A stretch of 10,920 nucleotides of DNA, from positions 1-10,920 of the forward strand of contig CALRFE010000021.1 in assembly GCA_943356425.1 (NCBI GenBank). The letters are read 5' to 3'. The position numbers and the translations under genes were made by a program. Of the stretch, positions 1 through 5,671 are shown piece by piece (positions within the stretch are counted from its first letter, which is position 1; every line of letters starts with the position of its first letter). The notes beneath the pieces are model-generated. The model made no database searches. It was not told the origin of the DNA and saw only the letters and a list, made by a program, of their open reading frames with translations. The DNA is from Candidatus Nomurabacteria bacterium (GTDB lineage Bacteria > Patescibacteriota > Minisyncoccia > Phycocordibacterales > UBA9973).

Positions 1-21
1 ATGATCGTATCGCATGCTGTT

Positions 22-1023
22 TTAAAAATAATGTATCTTGATGGCTTCCTTCACTTCAGCGAGCGTCTTTGCGGCGACTCTGCGTGCTTCTTCAGTTCCC
101 TCTTTTAAGATCTGCATTATTTTCTTCGGATCTTGCGCAAGATATTCACGGCGTTCGCGGATCGGGTTGATGACATCATGCAACACACCGACAAGGCGCT
201 TTTTGAGCACAACATCGCCGAGCCCGCCTTTTTCATACTGCGCTTTGAGTTCCGCCACACCTTTTGTGTCAGGATCAAAAACATCAAGATAAGCAAACAC
301 TGCATTGCCTTCGACTTTGCCGGGGTCCTCGACATGAATATGTGTTGGGTCGGTATACATCTGCATCACTTTTTCCTCGATCACTTCATTTGAATCGGAA
401 AGGTAGATACAGTTATTGAGGGATTTTGACATCTTTGCATTGCCATCGGTTCCGACAAGCCGTCCGACATCGCCCACCAGATGCTTAACATGGTCGAAGG
501 TCTGTCCATAAATACGATTGAAGTCATCGACGATCTCATTGGTCTGTTCGATCATCGGCTTCTGATCTTCGCCGACGGGAACAATATTTGCCTTGCAGAA
601 CAAGATATCCGCTGCCTGAGAAACCGGATAGATCAGAAAACCTGCAGGGACATCTTCGCCAAATCCTTTCTGTTTCATTTCGTCTTTGACTGTCGGGTTC
701 CGCTTCAGACGAGCGAGCGTCACAAGATTGAGAAAAAAGATCGTGAGCTCGGCTATTTCTGGGATCTGTGATTGAATGAACATCGTCGTCTTTGTCGGAT
801 CAACACCGCACGCAAGATTATCGAGCGCGACTTCAAGCACATTACTCCGGACTTTTAGAGGATTGTCTGCGTTGTCAGTGAGCGCTTGGACATCAGCGAT
901 CATATAAAAAGCTTTATCAGCTTCATTCTGGAGTTTGATACGATTCTGTATTGAACCGACAAGATGCCCTAGATGGAGCCTGCCGGTCGGTCGGTCGCCC
1001 GTGAGCACTGTTTTTTGTGACAT
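22..1023 (-). CDS. trpS: Tryptophanyl-tRNA synthetase (TrpRS, class Ic)
   Basis: Charges tRNA-Trp with tryptophan using ATP, in the cytoplasm. The 333-residue protein has full family length. The ATP-binding HIGH motif is HLGH at residues 17-20, in the context GDRPTGRLHLGH. The second class I signature, KMSKS, is at 197-201 in GTDGNAKMSKS. The stretch MIADVQALTDN (41-51) and the PVGEDQKPMIEQT region (149-161) are typical TrpRS active-site segments; the latter contacts ATP and tryptophan in the family. The overall pattern resembles the TrpRS form of Firmicutes more than the E. coli form. The start is chosen because the protein begins at the usual place before the HIGH loop and a -10 element lies only 6 bases upstream. 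No Shine-Dalgarno is visible. It has its own promoter, embedded in the tail of the prs terminator, so it is probably transcribed separately. The stop is TAA. Confidence 0.97.
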   Translation of the reverse strand: MSQKTVLTGDRPTGRLHLGHLVGSIQNRIKLQNEADKAFYMIADVQALTDNADNPLKVRSNVLEVALDNLACGVDPTKTTMFIQSQIPEIAELTIFFLNLVTLARLKRNPTVKDEMKQKGFGEDVPAGFLIYPVSQAADILFCKANIVPVGEDQKPMIEQTNEIVDDFNRIYGQTFDHVKHLVGDVGRLVGTDGNAKMSKSLNNCIYLSDSNEVIEEKVMQMYTDPTHIHVEDPGKVEGNAVFAYLDVFDPDTKGVAELKAQYEKGGLGDVVLKKRLVGVLHDVINPIRERREYLAQDPKKIMQILKEGTEEARRVAAKTLAEVKEAIKIHYF

Positions 1024-1029
1024 GGCTAA

Positions 1030-1038
1030 ATTGTAACA
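1030..1038 (-). promoter_or_regulatory. trpS extended -10 promoter, leaderless type
   Basis: On the minus strand the sequence reads TGTTACAAT, an extended -10 (TG, one base, TACAAT). TACAAT ends 6 bases before the trpS ATG. Transcription normally starts about 6-8 bases after the -10, which would put the 5' end at or next to the start codon. No good -35 is visible; the region where it would lie is the U-tract side of the prs terminator. The motif is seen in the sequence; leaderless initiation is inferred. Confidence 0.6.
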
Positions 1039-1049
1039 AAAAGCGCATA

Positions 1050-1087
1050 AAAAACGAAACCCCGAATCTGTATACCAGATCGGGGTT
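1050..1087 (-). terminator. Intrinsic terminator of prs
   Basis: The stem AAACCCCGAATCTG (1057-1070) pairs with CAGATCGGGGTTT (1076-1088) across the loop TATAC, with one bulged A. On the minus strand the stem is followed by CGTTTTTT, a proper U-tract, about 25 bases after the prs stop codon. The plus-strand side also carries a short T run, but no plus-strand gene ends here. Confidence 0.88.
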
Positions 1088-1112
1088 TTGTTGCAATTAA
1101 AAATTCAAAAAA

Positions 1113-2153
1113 CTATTTATGATTCTCTTCAACAACAAGGTCTTTTTCATATTTCACCACTGAATCGAGAGAGTCTCCGTTGAAAACATTCAAAATCACT
1201 TTCGAAAGAAGGTTCGCTAAGGATAGCACAACAAATTTTTCAGGATATTTTTCTACTTCAGGATTTGGAATTGAATCAGTGATGACGATCTTTTCAAAAT
1301 CCGAAGTTGCAAGTTTTTCAATAGCGTTATTGGAAAAAACTCCATGTGTCGTCATAAGATACACTCGCTGTGCACCATTTTCTTTTGCTTCTTTCAGTTT
1401 TTTAAGAGCATTAATTACTGTTCCACCAGTATCGATCATGTCATCATAAATGATACAATCTCGACCAGAATAATCACCAATAATATGCACCAATTCTGCT
1501 TCTCCTGGTTTTGCCCTGCGCTTGTCCGCAATGACATAGGTCTCAAGATGTAATGCTTTTGAAAAATCATCAGCGCTTTTAGCAGCTCCCACATCAGGCG
1601 CCACGATAGTCGGACTTTTTTCAGGATATTCTTCCTTGATCACACCGATCTCTTTCAGATAGTTGATGAACAATTTTGCGGGATCAATATTTTCAAAAAC
1701 ATAATCATTATCGAAGTACCCTTCAATTTGTTCAGCATGAATCTTTACTGTGATGATCCCATGGACACCAACGGCCTGCGTGTAGCAATTAGCAACGATC
1801 TTTGCTGCGATCGAAGTTCTCTTTGGTCGTCCCTTTTTATTTGCTTCTCTCCTGTCTTTTCGAGAATACGGATACAGAGGGATCACTAAATATACCTTAG
1901 AAGCACGCGCACGCTTTGCTGCATCAATAAGTACTAATGATTCGACAAAATTGTCATTTACTTTTCCGGTGATAGAACTCTGCAAGATGAATACCTCAGC
2001 TCCTGCGACAGTTTCTTCGATCTCAACATTTATTTCTCCGTTCTTGAAAGTCTCAATCATTCTCTTCACGAGAGAAATACTTAGCTCTGTTGCAATTTTT
2101 TTAGCAAGCGGCTCATTTGTTCTTCCCGAAAGAAGCATCATTTTTTTGCTCAT
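1113..2153 (-). CDS. prs: Ribose-phosphate pyrophosphokinase (PRPP synthetase)
   Basis: Makes 5-phosphoribosyl-1-pyrophosphate from ribose 5-phosphate and ATP, the precursor for nucleotides and histidine/tryptophan-type pathways; cytoplasmic. Two phosphoribosyltransferase-fold halves are visible. The N-terminal half has NGEINVEIEETVAG (38-51), YSRKDRR (96-102, ATP-binding region) and IHAEQIEGYFD (138-148). The C-terminal half has APDVGAAK (185-192), the PRPP/ribose-5-phosphate loop DDMIDTGGT (237-245) and TTHGVFS (268-274). At 346 residues it is somewhat longer than the usual 310-320; the extra length lies in an insert around 160-182 and a charged tail (about 330-346) ending VVEENHK. The start is supported by a near-consensus promoter and by MSKKMMLLSGRTNEPLA, which aligns with the family N-terminus. 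The roughly 30-base leader holds no Shine-Dalgarno. It stands alone between its own promoter and terminator. The stop is TAG. Confidence 0.96.
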   Translation of the reverse strand: MSKKMMLLSGRTNEPLAKKIATELSISLVKRMIETFKNGEINVEIEETVAGAEVFILQSSITGKVNDNFVESLVLIDAAKRARASKVYLVIPLYPYSRKDRREANKKGRPKRTSIAAKIVANCYTQAVGVHGIITVKIHAEQIEGYFDNDYVFENIDPAKLFINYLKEIGVIKEEYPEKSPTIVAPDVGAAKSADDFSKALHLETYVIADKRRAKPGEAELVHIIGDYSGRDCIIYDDMIDTGGTVINALKKLKEAKENGAQRVYLMTTHGVFSNNAIEKLATSDFEKIVITDSIPNPEVEKYPEKFVVLSLANLLSKVILNVFNGDSLDSVVKYEKDLVVEENHK

Positions 2154-2189
2154 AAGTTGGTGGTTTTAAAGGTGGTGAATTTTTTTGTA

Positions 2190-2218
2190 ATTCTAACACC
2201 CGCACGATTCATTGTCAA
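2190..2218 (-). promoter_or_regulatory. prs promoter, near-consensus sigma-70 type
   Basis: On the minus strand: -35 TTGACA (2218-2213), a 17-bp spacer, -10 TAGAAT (2195-2190). The -35 is perfect and the spacing ideal. The expected start lies near 2183, leaving a leader of about 30 bases that is rich in CCACC and lacks a Shine-Dalgarno. The -35 abuts the U-tract of the upstream lipoprotein-gene terminator. Confidence 0.85.
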
Positions 2219-2221
2219 AAT

Positions 2222-2256
2222 AAAAAAATGCCCAGTTGAAATCGATCAACCGGGCA
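2222..2256 (-). terminator. Intrinsic terminator of the lipoprotein gene
   Basis: TGCCCAGTTGA (2229-2239) pairs with TCAACCGGGCA (2246-2256) with one A/C mismatch. On the minus strand the stem ends in GGGCA followed by seven Ts (2228-2222). It lies about 19 bases past the TGA stop of the lipoprotein gene and just before the prs -35. Confidence 0.88.
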
Positions 2257-2274
2257 GATTCTTTGTAACACGCG

Positions 2275-2772
2275 TCAGTATTTGACGATCAATCGCATCG
2301 AGGAACCGAGCCGTGGCCATTTTTTTCCTTCATCACTTGATTTGCCCATTTGGATATCATCAGGAGTATTTCTGTTCCAAATATCGCTCATGAGCGCGGT
2401 GCGGATGCTTTCCACTTTGGAACCATAATGATATCTGATGCCGATGTCTTCGAAATCAATCCTGAAATCGTAGACATTGAGCGGTTTCCAAGTAAAACGA
2501 CAAGTATCATCTTGCTGGTTCGGATTCAAGTAGAACCAGCCGGTGCGGTCCGCGTTGAAGCGGATGGTACCGACAAAATTGTTCGGATTATCAAGGTCGT
2601 TACAAGTTGAGTCATTGAAAGTTCGTGAATCAATATTGTAGACAACTTGATAATCATAGGCAAAAGCGGAGATGCCATAGGTCCCCGGAAGGTCGAATTG
2701 CATGCGTGTTTTTTCTTTACTGCAACTTCCTAATAAGAAAATAGTAGCGATCAAAAGAATGTTTGTTTTCAT
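2275..2772 (-). CDS. Small predicted lipoprotein, lipocalin-like, unknown function
   Basis: A 165-residue exported protein. The signal peptide MKTNILLIATIFLLGSC has a lipobox LGSC with the acylated cysteine at residue 17, followed by SKEK, so it should be anchored to the outer face of the cytoplasmic membrane (or another membrane if present). The mature part is polar, with regularly spaced aromatic residues. The segment GTIRFNADRTGWFYLN (68-83) resembles the 'GTfxFnxDgtG' strand pair of lipocalin-like and META-type small lipoproteins common in Bacteroidetes. Two further cysteines (57 and 91) could form a disulfide. It is monocistronic, with a near-consensus promoter overlapped by a 21-bp palindrome and its own terminator, and it is the only clearly identified TGA-ending gene here. 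Its style suggests acquisition from a Bacteroidetes-like source, which is an inference. No enzymatic motif is seen. The lipoprotein assignment is firm; the fold guess is weak. Confidence 0.8.
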   Translation of the reverse strand: MKTNILLIATIFLLGSCSKEKTRMQFDLPGTYGISAFAYDYQVVYNIDSRTFNDSTCNDLDNPNNFVGTIRFNADRTGWFYLNPNQQDDTCRFTWKPLNVYDFRIDFEDIGIRYHYGSKVESIRTALMSDIWNRNTPDDIQMGKSSDEGKKWPRLGSSMRLIVKY

Positions 2773-2795
2773 TGTGAAAAGTTTTTATTGAAAGC

Positions 2796-2825
2796 ATTAT
2801 ACCATATTTATTGACAATTTGTCAA
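2796..2825 (-). promoter_or_regulatory. Lipoprotein gene promoter
   Basis: On the minus strand: -35 TTGACA (2825-2820), an 18-bp spacer, -10 TATAAT (2801-2796); both hexamers are perfect consensus. The expected leader is about 16 bases, A/T-rich, with no Shine-Dalgarno. The -35 lies inside the palindrome at 2808-2828. Confidence 0.85.
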
Positions 2826-2828
2826 TAA
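2808..2828. promoter_or_regulatory. 21-bp palindrome over the -35, candidate operator
   Basis: TTATTGACAA (2808-2817), a single central T (2818), then TTGTCAATAA (2819-2828): perfect 10-bp arms. It covers the -35 and part of the spacer of the lipoprotein promoter. The size and symmetry are those of a site for a dimeric helix-turn-helix repressor, and binding here would block RNA polymerase. A -35 hexamer reads on both strands, but no matching -10 is visible on the plus strand. No regulator gene is in the window. Confidence 0.55.
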
Positions 2829-2927
2829 TATAGCATGGTAAAAATAACCAGCAATTATAGGCTTTTTGCAATCCCCAGAGAAATCACAGGATATGAAGTT
2901 TCTGATTAGTCGCCCGTTCCCCGAGCA

Positions 2928-2936
2928 TGCTACAAT
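2928..2936 (+). promoter_or_regulatory. dnaB extended -10 promoter
   Basis: TGCTACAAT: the extended element TG, one base, then TACAAT (2931-2936), 9 bases before the dnaB ATG. No convincing -35 lies 16-18 bp upstream. The expected start is at most about 3 bases before the ATG, so the message would be leaderless or nearly so. No Shine-Dalgarno is present. Confidence 0.6.
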
Positions 2937-2945
2937 CAAAAAATC

Positions 2946-4361
2946 ATGGCGCAAGGACAACAATCACCTAAAAATATCAAAGCGCACTTGCGCGTCCCTC
3001 CACAGAGCCTCGACTCTGAAAAGGCGGTCTTAGGCTCGATCATGTTACGACCCAATGCACTCTACGAGATCGAAGACCTCCTTTCAGGTGAAGCATTTTA
3101 TGCGGACAAGCACCGCATCATCTTTCAGAACATGCAGGAACTTTCTGCGCGCCACGAACCGATCGACCTGGTCTCGCTCTCAAACAAGATGCGTGAGAAA
3201 AAATTGCTCGAGCAAGTGGGTGGTAGCGCATATCTGACCGAACTTACGAACGCAGTCCCCGCTTCGACCAACATCAAACACTACGCTGAGATCGTACAGA
3301 AAAAATATGTGCTTCGCAGTTTGATCGACGCATCAGAATTCGTTTCCGAGATCGCATTTGAAGAATCGAGTGATGACATCGAAGAAGTGCTCGATAAAGC
3401 GGAAAAGAAAATTTTTGAGATCACCTCGACGCCAAAGACGCAAAAATTTATCAGTATCAAAGACACCCTCTCGACCGCTTGGAGTCGTATTGAAAAATTA
3501 CATGAAAATCCGGGAGAGCTCCGCGGTGTTCCTTCGGGGTTCAAAAATCTCGACAATATGCTCGCCGGTTTTCAACCATCTGACCTCATCATTCTTGCAG
3601 CTCGTCCTTCGATGGGTAAAACGACACTCGCGCTCGATATCGCACGCAACACCGCGCTCCGTCATGGCACACCGGTCGGAATTTTCTCACTTGAAATGGA
3701 CGCGCAACAGCTCGTCGACCGTATGCTCTCTGCTGAATCACGCGTGAACGCATGGAATTTGCGTACCGGTCGTCTCTCGACTGATCAAGAATTTTCTCGT
3801 TTGCGCGATTCGCTCGACAAGCTCTCAAAGGCGCCGATCTACATCGACGATCAATCTTCAAATACGATCACTAAGATGCGATCGTTTGCTCGTCGCTTGA
3901 AATCCGAACACGGTCTCGGACTCATTATCGTCGACTACTTGCAGTTGATGACGACGAACAAAAATTATGACTCGATGGTCAACCAGGTCACTGAAATTTC
4001 CCGCTCGCTCAAAGGACTTGCGCGTGACTTGAACGTGCCGGTCATTGCGCTCTCACAGCTTTCTCGTGCGGTTGAAGCGCGTGGTGGCAAACCTCGACTC
4101 TCTGACCTTCGCGACTCTGGATCCATCGAACAGGACGCCGACGTGGTCATGTTCATACACCGTGATGATAAATACAACGAAAATTCTGATCGTCCGGGTA
4201 TCGCGGAGATCATGATCGAAAAACATCGTAACGGACCTGTTGGTAAAGTGGATCTCTTCTTTGATGAGAAGACTACGACATTCTTGGATATTGAGAAGAG
4301 CTCGTTTGATGCGTTCAGCGAAGCATCGACCGGTTCGAGTGGTGGACTCGCTGATTTTTAA
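2946..4361 (+). CDS. dnaB: Replicative DNA helicase DnaB
   Basis: The ring helicase that unwinds DNA at the replication fork. At 471 residues it has standard family length. The N-terminal DnaB domain begins VPPQSLDSEKAVLGS (17-31), which supports the start used. A linker (about 160-195) leads to the RecA-like ATPase domain, which opens GVPSGFKNLD (194-203). The Walker A is ARPSMGKTT (219-227, Lys225), followed by SLEM (248-251). The Walker B is LIIVDYLQLM (326-335, Asp330). SQLSRAVEARG (370-380), DLRDSGSIEQDADVV (387-401) and KHRNGP (426-431) are the conserved downstream DnaB motifs, including candidate arginine-finger residues. The Gly/Ser-rich acidic tail TGSSGGLADF is typical of the family. 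No intein interrupts it. No clear terminator follows, so reading through into recR is likely. Confidence 0.98.
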   Translation: MAQGQQSPKNIKAHLRVPPQSLDSEKAVLGSIMLRPNALYEIEDLLSGEAFYADKHRIIFQNMQELSARHEPIDLVSLSNKMREKKLLEQVGGSAYLTELTNAVPASTNIKHYAEIVQKKYVLRSLIDASEFVSEIAFEESSDDIEEVLDKAEKKIFEITSTPKTQKFISIKDTLSTAWSRIEKLHENPGELRGVPSGFKNLDNMLAGFQPSDLIILAARPSMGKTTLALDIARNTALRHGTPVGIFSLEMDAQQLVDRMLSAESRVNAWNLRTGRLSTDQEFSRLRDSLDKLSKAPIYIDDQSSNTITKMRSFARRLKSEHGLGLIIVDYLQLMTTNKNYDSMVNQVTEISRSLKGLARDLNVPVIALSQLSRAVEARGGKPRLSDLRDSGSIEQDADVVMFIHRDDKYNENSDRPGIAEIMIEKHRNGPVGKVDLFFDEKTTTFLDIEKSSFDAFSEASTGSSGGLADF

Positions 4362-4436
4362 TATAGAAAATATCGAACCTGTCCCGTTAGAAGCCCAACA
4401 CGATACATGCAAAAGGATACAATCAAACAATACAAA

Positions 4437-4442
4437 TATAAT
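4437..4442 (+). promoter_or_regulatory. Candidate recR -10 element
   Basis: A perfect TATAAT in an A/T-rich context (AAATATAATAAAG) 43 bases before the recR ATG. A second weaker -10-like hexamer, TACAAT, is at 4418-4423. No convincing -35 is visible for either. Transcription from here would start near 4449, at the base of the local hairpin, with a leader of about 37 bases. Confidence 0.45.
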
Positions 4443-4450
4443 AAAGTTCC

Positions 4451-4470
4451 TCACGACGGCTTAATCGTGA
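4451..4470 (+). promoter_or_regulatory. Local leader hairpin competing with the long repeat
   Basis: TCACGA (4451-4456) pairs with TCGTGA (4465-4470) around an 8-base loop. AAAG/CTTT pairing further out (about 4443-4446 with 4474-4477) may extend the stem past an internal loop. Its right arm is the same segment that can pair with CACGAT at 4399-4404, so the two folds exclude each other. No U-tract follows, so it is not a terminator. Confidence 0.45.
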
Positions 4471-4485
4471 AGGCTTTCTAATGGG

Positions 4486-5091
4486 ATGCATAATACTATT
4501 CGCGATTTAGCTAAATATTTTTCCGAATTCCCCGGCATCGGCGAACGCCAATCAAAGCGCTTCGTGTATTTTCTTTTGACACGCAATAAAGAATATTTAG
4601 AGAAACTTTCAGAATTGATTGAGACACTTAAAAAAGAGATCTCGCAGTGCCCGTCATGTTTCAGATATTTCCAAAATGACAATCACGATCTCTGTGATAT
4701 TTGTGGAGACACACGACGCGACCAGAGCATGCTCATGGTCATTGAAAAAGATGCGGACTTGGAAAGTATGGAGCGCAGTGGTGCGTACAAAGGACTGTAT
4801 TTTGTTCTTGGAGGACTCGTACCCGTCGTTGAAAAAGATACGCCACGTTTCGTGCGCATTGGAGAATTGAAAGATAGAATTACAAAAAATAAGTACGGGG
4901 AAATCATTCTCGCCTTTTCCCTTTCTCCGCAGGGCGATCACACCGACGTCTACATTCGTCGAGAACTTTCGTCCCTTCTCGAAAAAATAGGCACGACACT
5001 TCGTAGCCTCGGCCGAGGACTCTCGACCGGAACTGAACTTGAATATTCGGATAAAGAGACGCTGGCAAATGCGATGAAAAACAGACAATAA
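4486..5091 (+). CDS. recR: Recombination mediator protein RecR
   Basis: Acts with RecO (and RecF) to load RecA on single-stranded DNA during gap repair; it binds DNA as a ring. The 201-residue length is normal. The helix-hairpin-helix region contains FSEFPGIGERQSKRFVYFLL (12-31). A C4 zinc finger has CPSC (55-58) and CDIC (70-73). The Toprim domain follows (about 81-165), with MVIEKDADLESMERSGAYKG (84-103) and FVLGG (106-110). The C-terminal segment GLSTGTELEYSDKETLANAM (178-197) is the family's Walker-B-like end. One oddity is that the usual SPLDGIGPEDL after the VLGG strand is replaced by VPVVEKDTPRFVRIGEL, so the Toprim acidic loop is divergent. The start at 4486 is the first in-frame ATG that fits the family; another ATG at 4481 is out of frame. 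It follows dnaB by 124 bp on the same strand. No good Shine-Dalgarno is present. Confidence 0.95.
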   Translation: MHNTIRDLAKYFSEFPGIGERQSKRFVYFLLTRNKEYLEKLSELIETLKKEISQCPSCFRYFQNDNHDLCDICGDTRRDQSMLMVIEKDADLESMERSGAYKGLYFVLGGLVPVVEKDTPRFVRIGELKDRITKNKYGEIILAFSLSPQGDHTDVYIRRELSSLLEKIGTTLRSLGRGLSTGTELEYSDKETLANAMKNRQ

Positions 5092-5093
5092 AT

Positions 5094-5130
5094 CAGGTTA
5101 CAGTTGTCAGGTTTTAGTTTTTAGCTTAAA
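5094..5130 (+). repeat. AT-rich 3'-end repeat module, copy after recR
   Basis: It begins two bases after the recR stop. It contains CAGGTT twice (5094-5099 and 5108-5113), then TTTTAGTTTTTAGCTT (5112-5127) and TTAAAA. The 16-base core recurs exactly in inverted orientation at 5674-5689, after the stop of rplU. Each copy therefore sits in the same sense relative to the gene it follows, and each leads into a hairpin. Confidence 0.6.
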
Positions 5131-5190
5131 ACACAAAATCCCGAATTTGCGAAAGAAAAATCTGGATTTTTATTTTAGTGTTTTAAAAAA
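5126..5190. terminator. Nested hairpin, candidate bidirectional terminator
   Basis: The outer stem is TTAAAACAC (5126-5134) with GTGTTTTAA (5178-5186). The inner stem is AAAATCC (5135-5141) with GGATTTT (5164-5170). On the plus strand GGATTTTTATTTT gives recR a U-rich tail. On the minus strand GGGATTTTGTGTTTT does the same for the gene ending at 5191. The stems are A/T-rich with a large loop, so termination may be weak. Confidence 0.55.
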
Positions 5191-5565
5191 TTAGTCAGGA
5201 AGAATATCGTTTCCTGGGCCAAAAATTTCTGCTCTCATTTTATTGAGTACAGTATATTGTTTACTTCGCTCGTCAAAAGGAACCATTGGAATTCTATTGA
5301 AATCCAATTCGCGAATAGCAGTATTGTCATATAATGACACGCCGTCAACCGTGGTTATGGAAATAATTCCAGCTCCTAATCCAAGAAATACAATGTGTGG
5401 CCCTGAACGAAGATTCATGTACTTCCAGAGCTCAAAATCTTCTAAACGACTTTTTTCAGTCCATTCATGTGTTTGATTTCTCAGAGTAATAATCAGCTGC
5501 TTATTGTCATTGATTTGTTCATCCAATTTTCTTTGGAGCTCTTGTTTTTGGTCGTTTGTAAACAT
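5191..5565 (-). CDS. Hypothetical protein, 124 residues
   Basis: I do not recognise this family. The product is probably cytoplasmic: there is no signal peptide or clear membrane helix. Residues 1-40 (MFTNDQKQELQRKLDEQIND onward) look like a charged amphipathic helix and could form a coiled coil. The middle, PHIVFLGLGAGIISITTVDG (56-75), is a hydrophobic strand pair around a Gly turn. The end (about 84-124) is mixed polar with IPMVPFDERSK (92-102). The helical opening loosely recalls DksA/TraR-type proteins, but there are no cysteines for a zinc finger, so I do not assign it. It is supported as real by a promoter with a perfect -35 and 17-bp spacing, a full-length open frame and flanking terminators. 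No Shine-Dalgarno is seen. It lies alone between convergent recR and rplU, bracketed by the two 3'-end repeat copies, a position that suits a late-inserted cassette. Confidence 0.75.
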   Translation of the reverse strand: MFTNDQKQELQRKLDEQINDNKQLIITLRNQTHEWTEKSRLEDFELWKYMNLRSGPHIVFLGLGAGIISITTVDGVSLYDNTAIRELDFNRIPMVPFDERSKQYTVLNKMRAEIFGPGNDILPD

Positions 5566-5590
5566 AAGGTTTTAAATTTAGATTTTCCAC

Positions 5591-5619
5591 ACAATACAGG
5601 AAAATATGCATTATGTCAA
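5591..5619 (-). promoter_or_regulatory. Promoter of the hypothetical gene
   Basis: On the minus strand: -35 TTGACA (5619-5614), a 17-bp spacer, -10 TATTGT (5596-5591), which departs from consensus at positions 4 and 5. The expected leader is about 20 bases. The -35 begins one base from the edge of the long hairpin at 5621-5671. Confidence 0.7.
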
Positions 5620-5620
5620 T

Positions 5621-5671
5621 AATACAATAACAAATGTCCCCGCCTTCGGCGGGGACATTTGTTATTGTATT
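5621..5671. terminator. 51-bp perfect hairpin with 24-bp arms, probable rplU terminator
   Basis: The arms at 5621-5644 and 5648-5671 are perfectly complementary around the triloop TTC. The core is GTCCCCGCC/GGCGGGGAC and the lower stem is A/T-rich (AATACAATAACAAAT). Each strand leaves the GC core into a broken U-tract (ATTTGTTATTGTATT), so it can act in either direction. It is placed to stop rplU transcription before the promoter of the hypothetical gene. Confidence 0.75.

Larger units (their letters stand above)
4380..4488 (+). promoter_or_regulatory. Long imperfect inverted repeat sequestering the recR start codon
   Basis: The left arm at 4380-4404 is complementary to the right arm at 4464-4488. 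TCCCGTTAGAA (4382-4392) pairs with TTCTAATGGGA (4476-4486) with one G-U. After a bulged T, GCC (4393-4395) pairs with GGC (4472-4474). After a small internal loop, CACGAT (4399-4404) pairs with ATCGTG (4464-4469). The right arm includes the recR ATG (4486-4488). In a dnaB read-through message the start codon would be paired; a message starting from the -10 at 4437 would lack the left arm. The pairing is seen in the sequence; a regulatory role is inferred. Confidence 0.5.

Noticed and set aside
2275..2277. Recoded UGA (glycine code of some candidate phyla)
   Set aside because: TGA ends the lipoprotein gene at a sensible place just before a terminator, and no conserved gene here has internal in-frame TGA.
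2829..2927. Small gene or RNA gene between the lipoprotein gene and dnaB
   Set aside because: No open frame with a start, no stable stem and no conserved RNA motif that I can see.
2946..4361. Possible intein in dnaB
   Set aside because: The Walker A region and later motifs are contiguous and the protein has normal length.
4053..4454. A 133-residue minus-strand frame over the dnaB end and gap
   Set aside because: Mostly antisense to conserved dnaB motifs; the hydrophobic start is a product of A/T-rich intergenic DNA.
4451..4480. dnaB intrinsic terminator
   Set aside because: The hairpin is followed by AGGCTTTCTAATGGG, with no proper U-tract.
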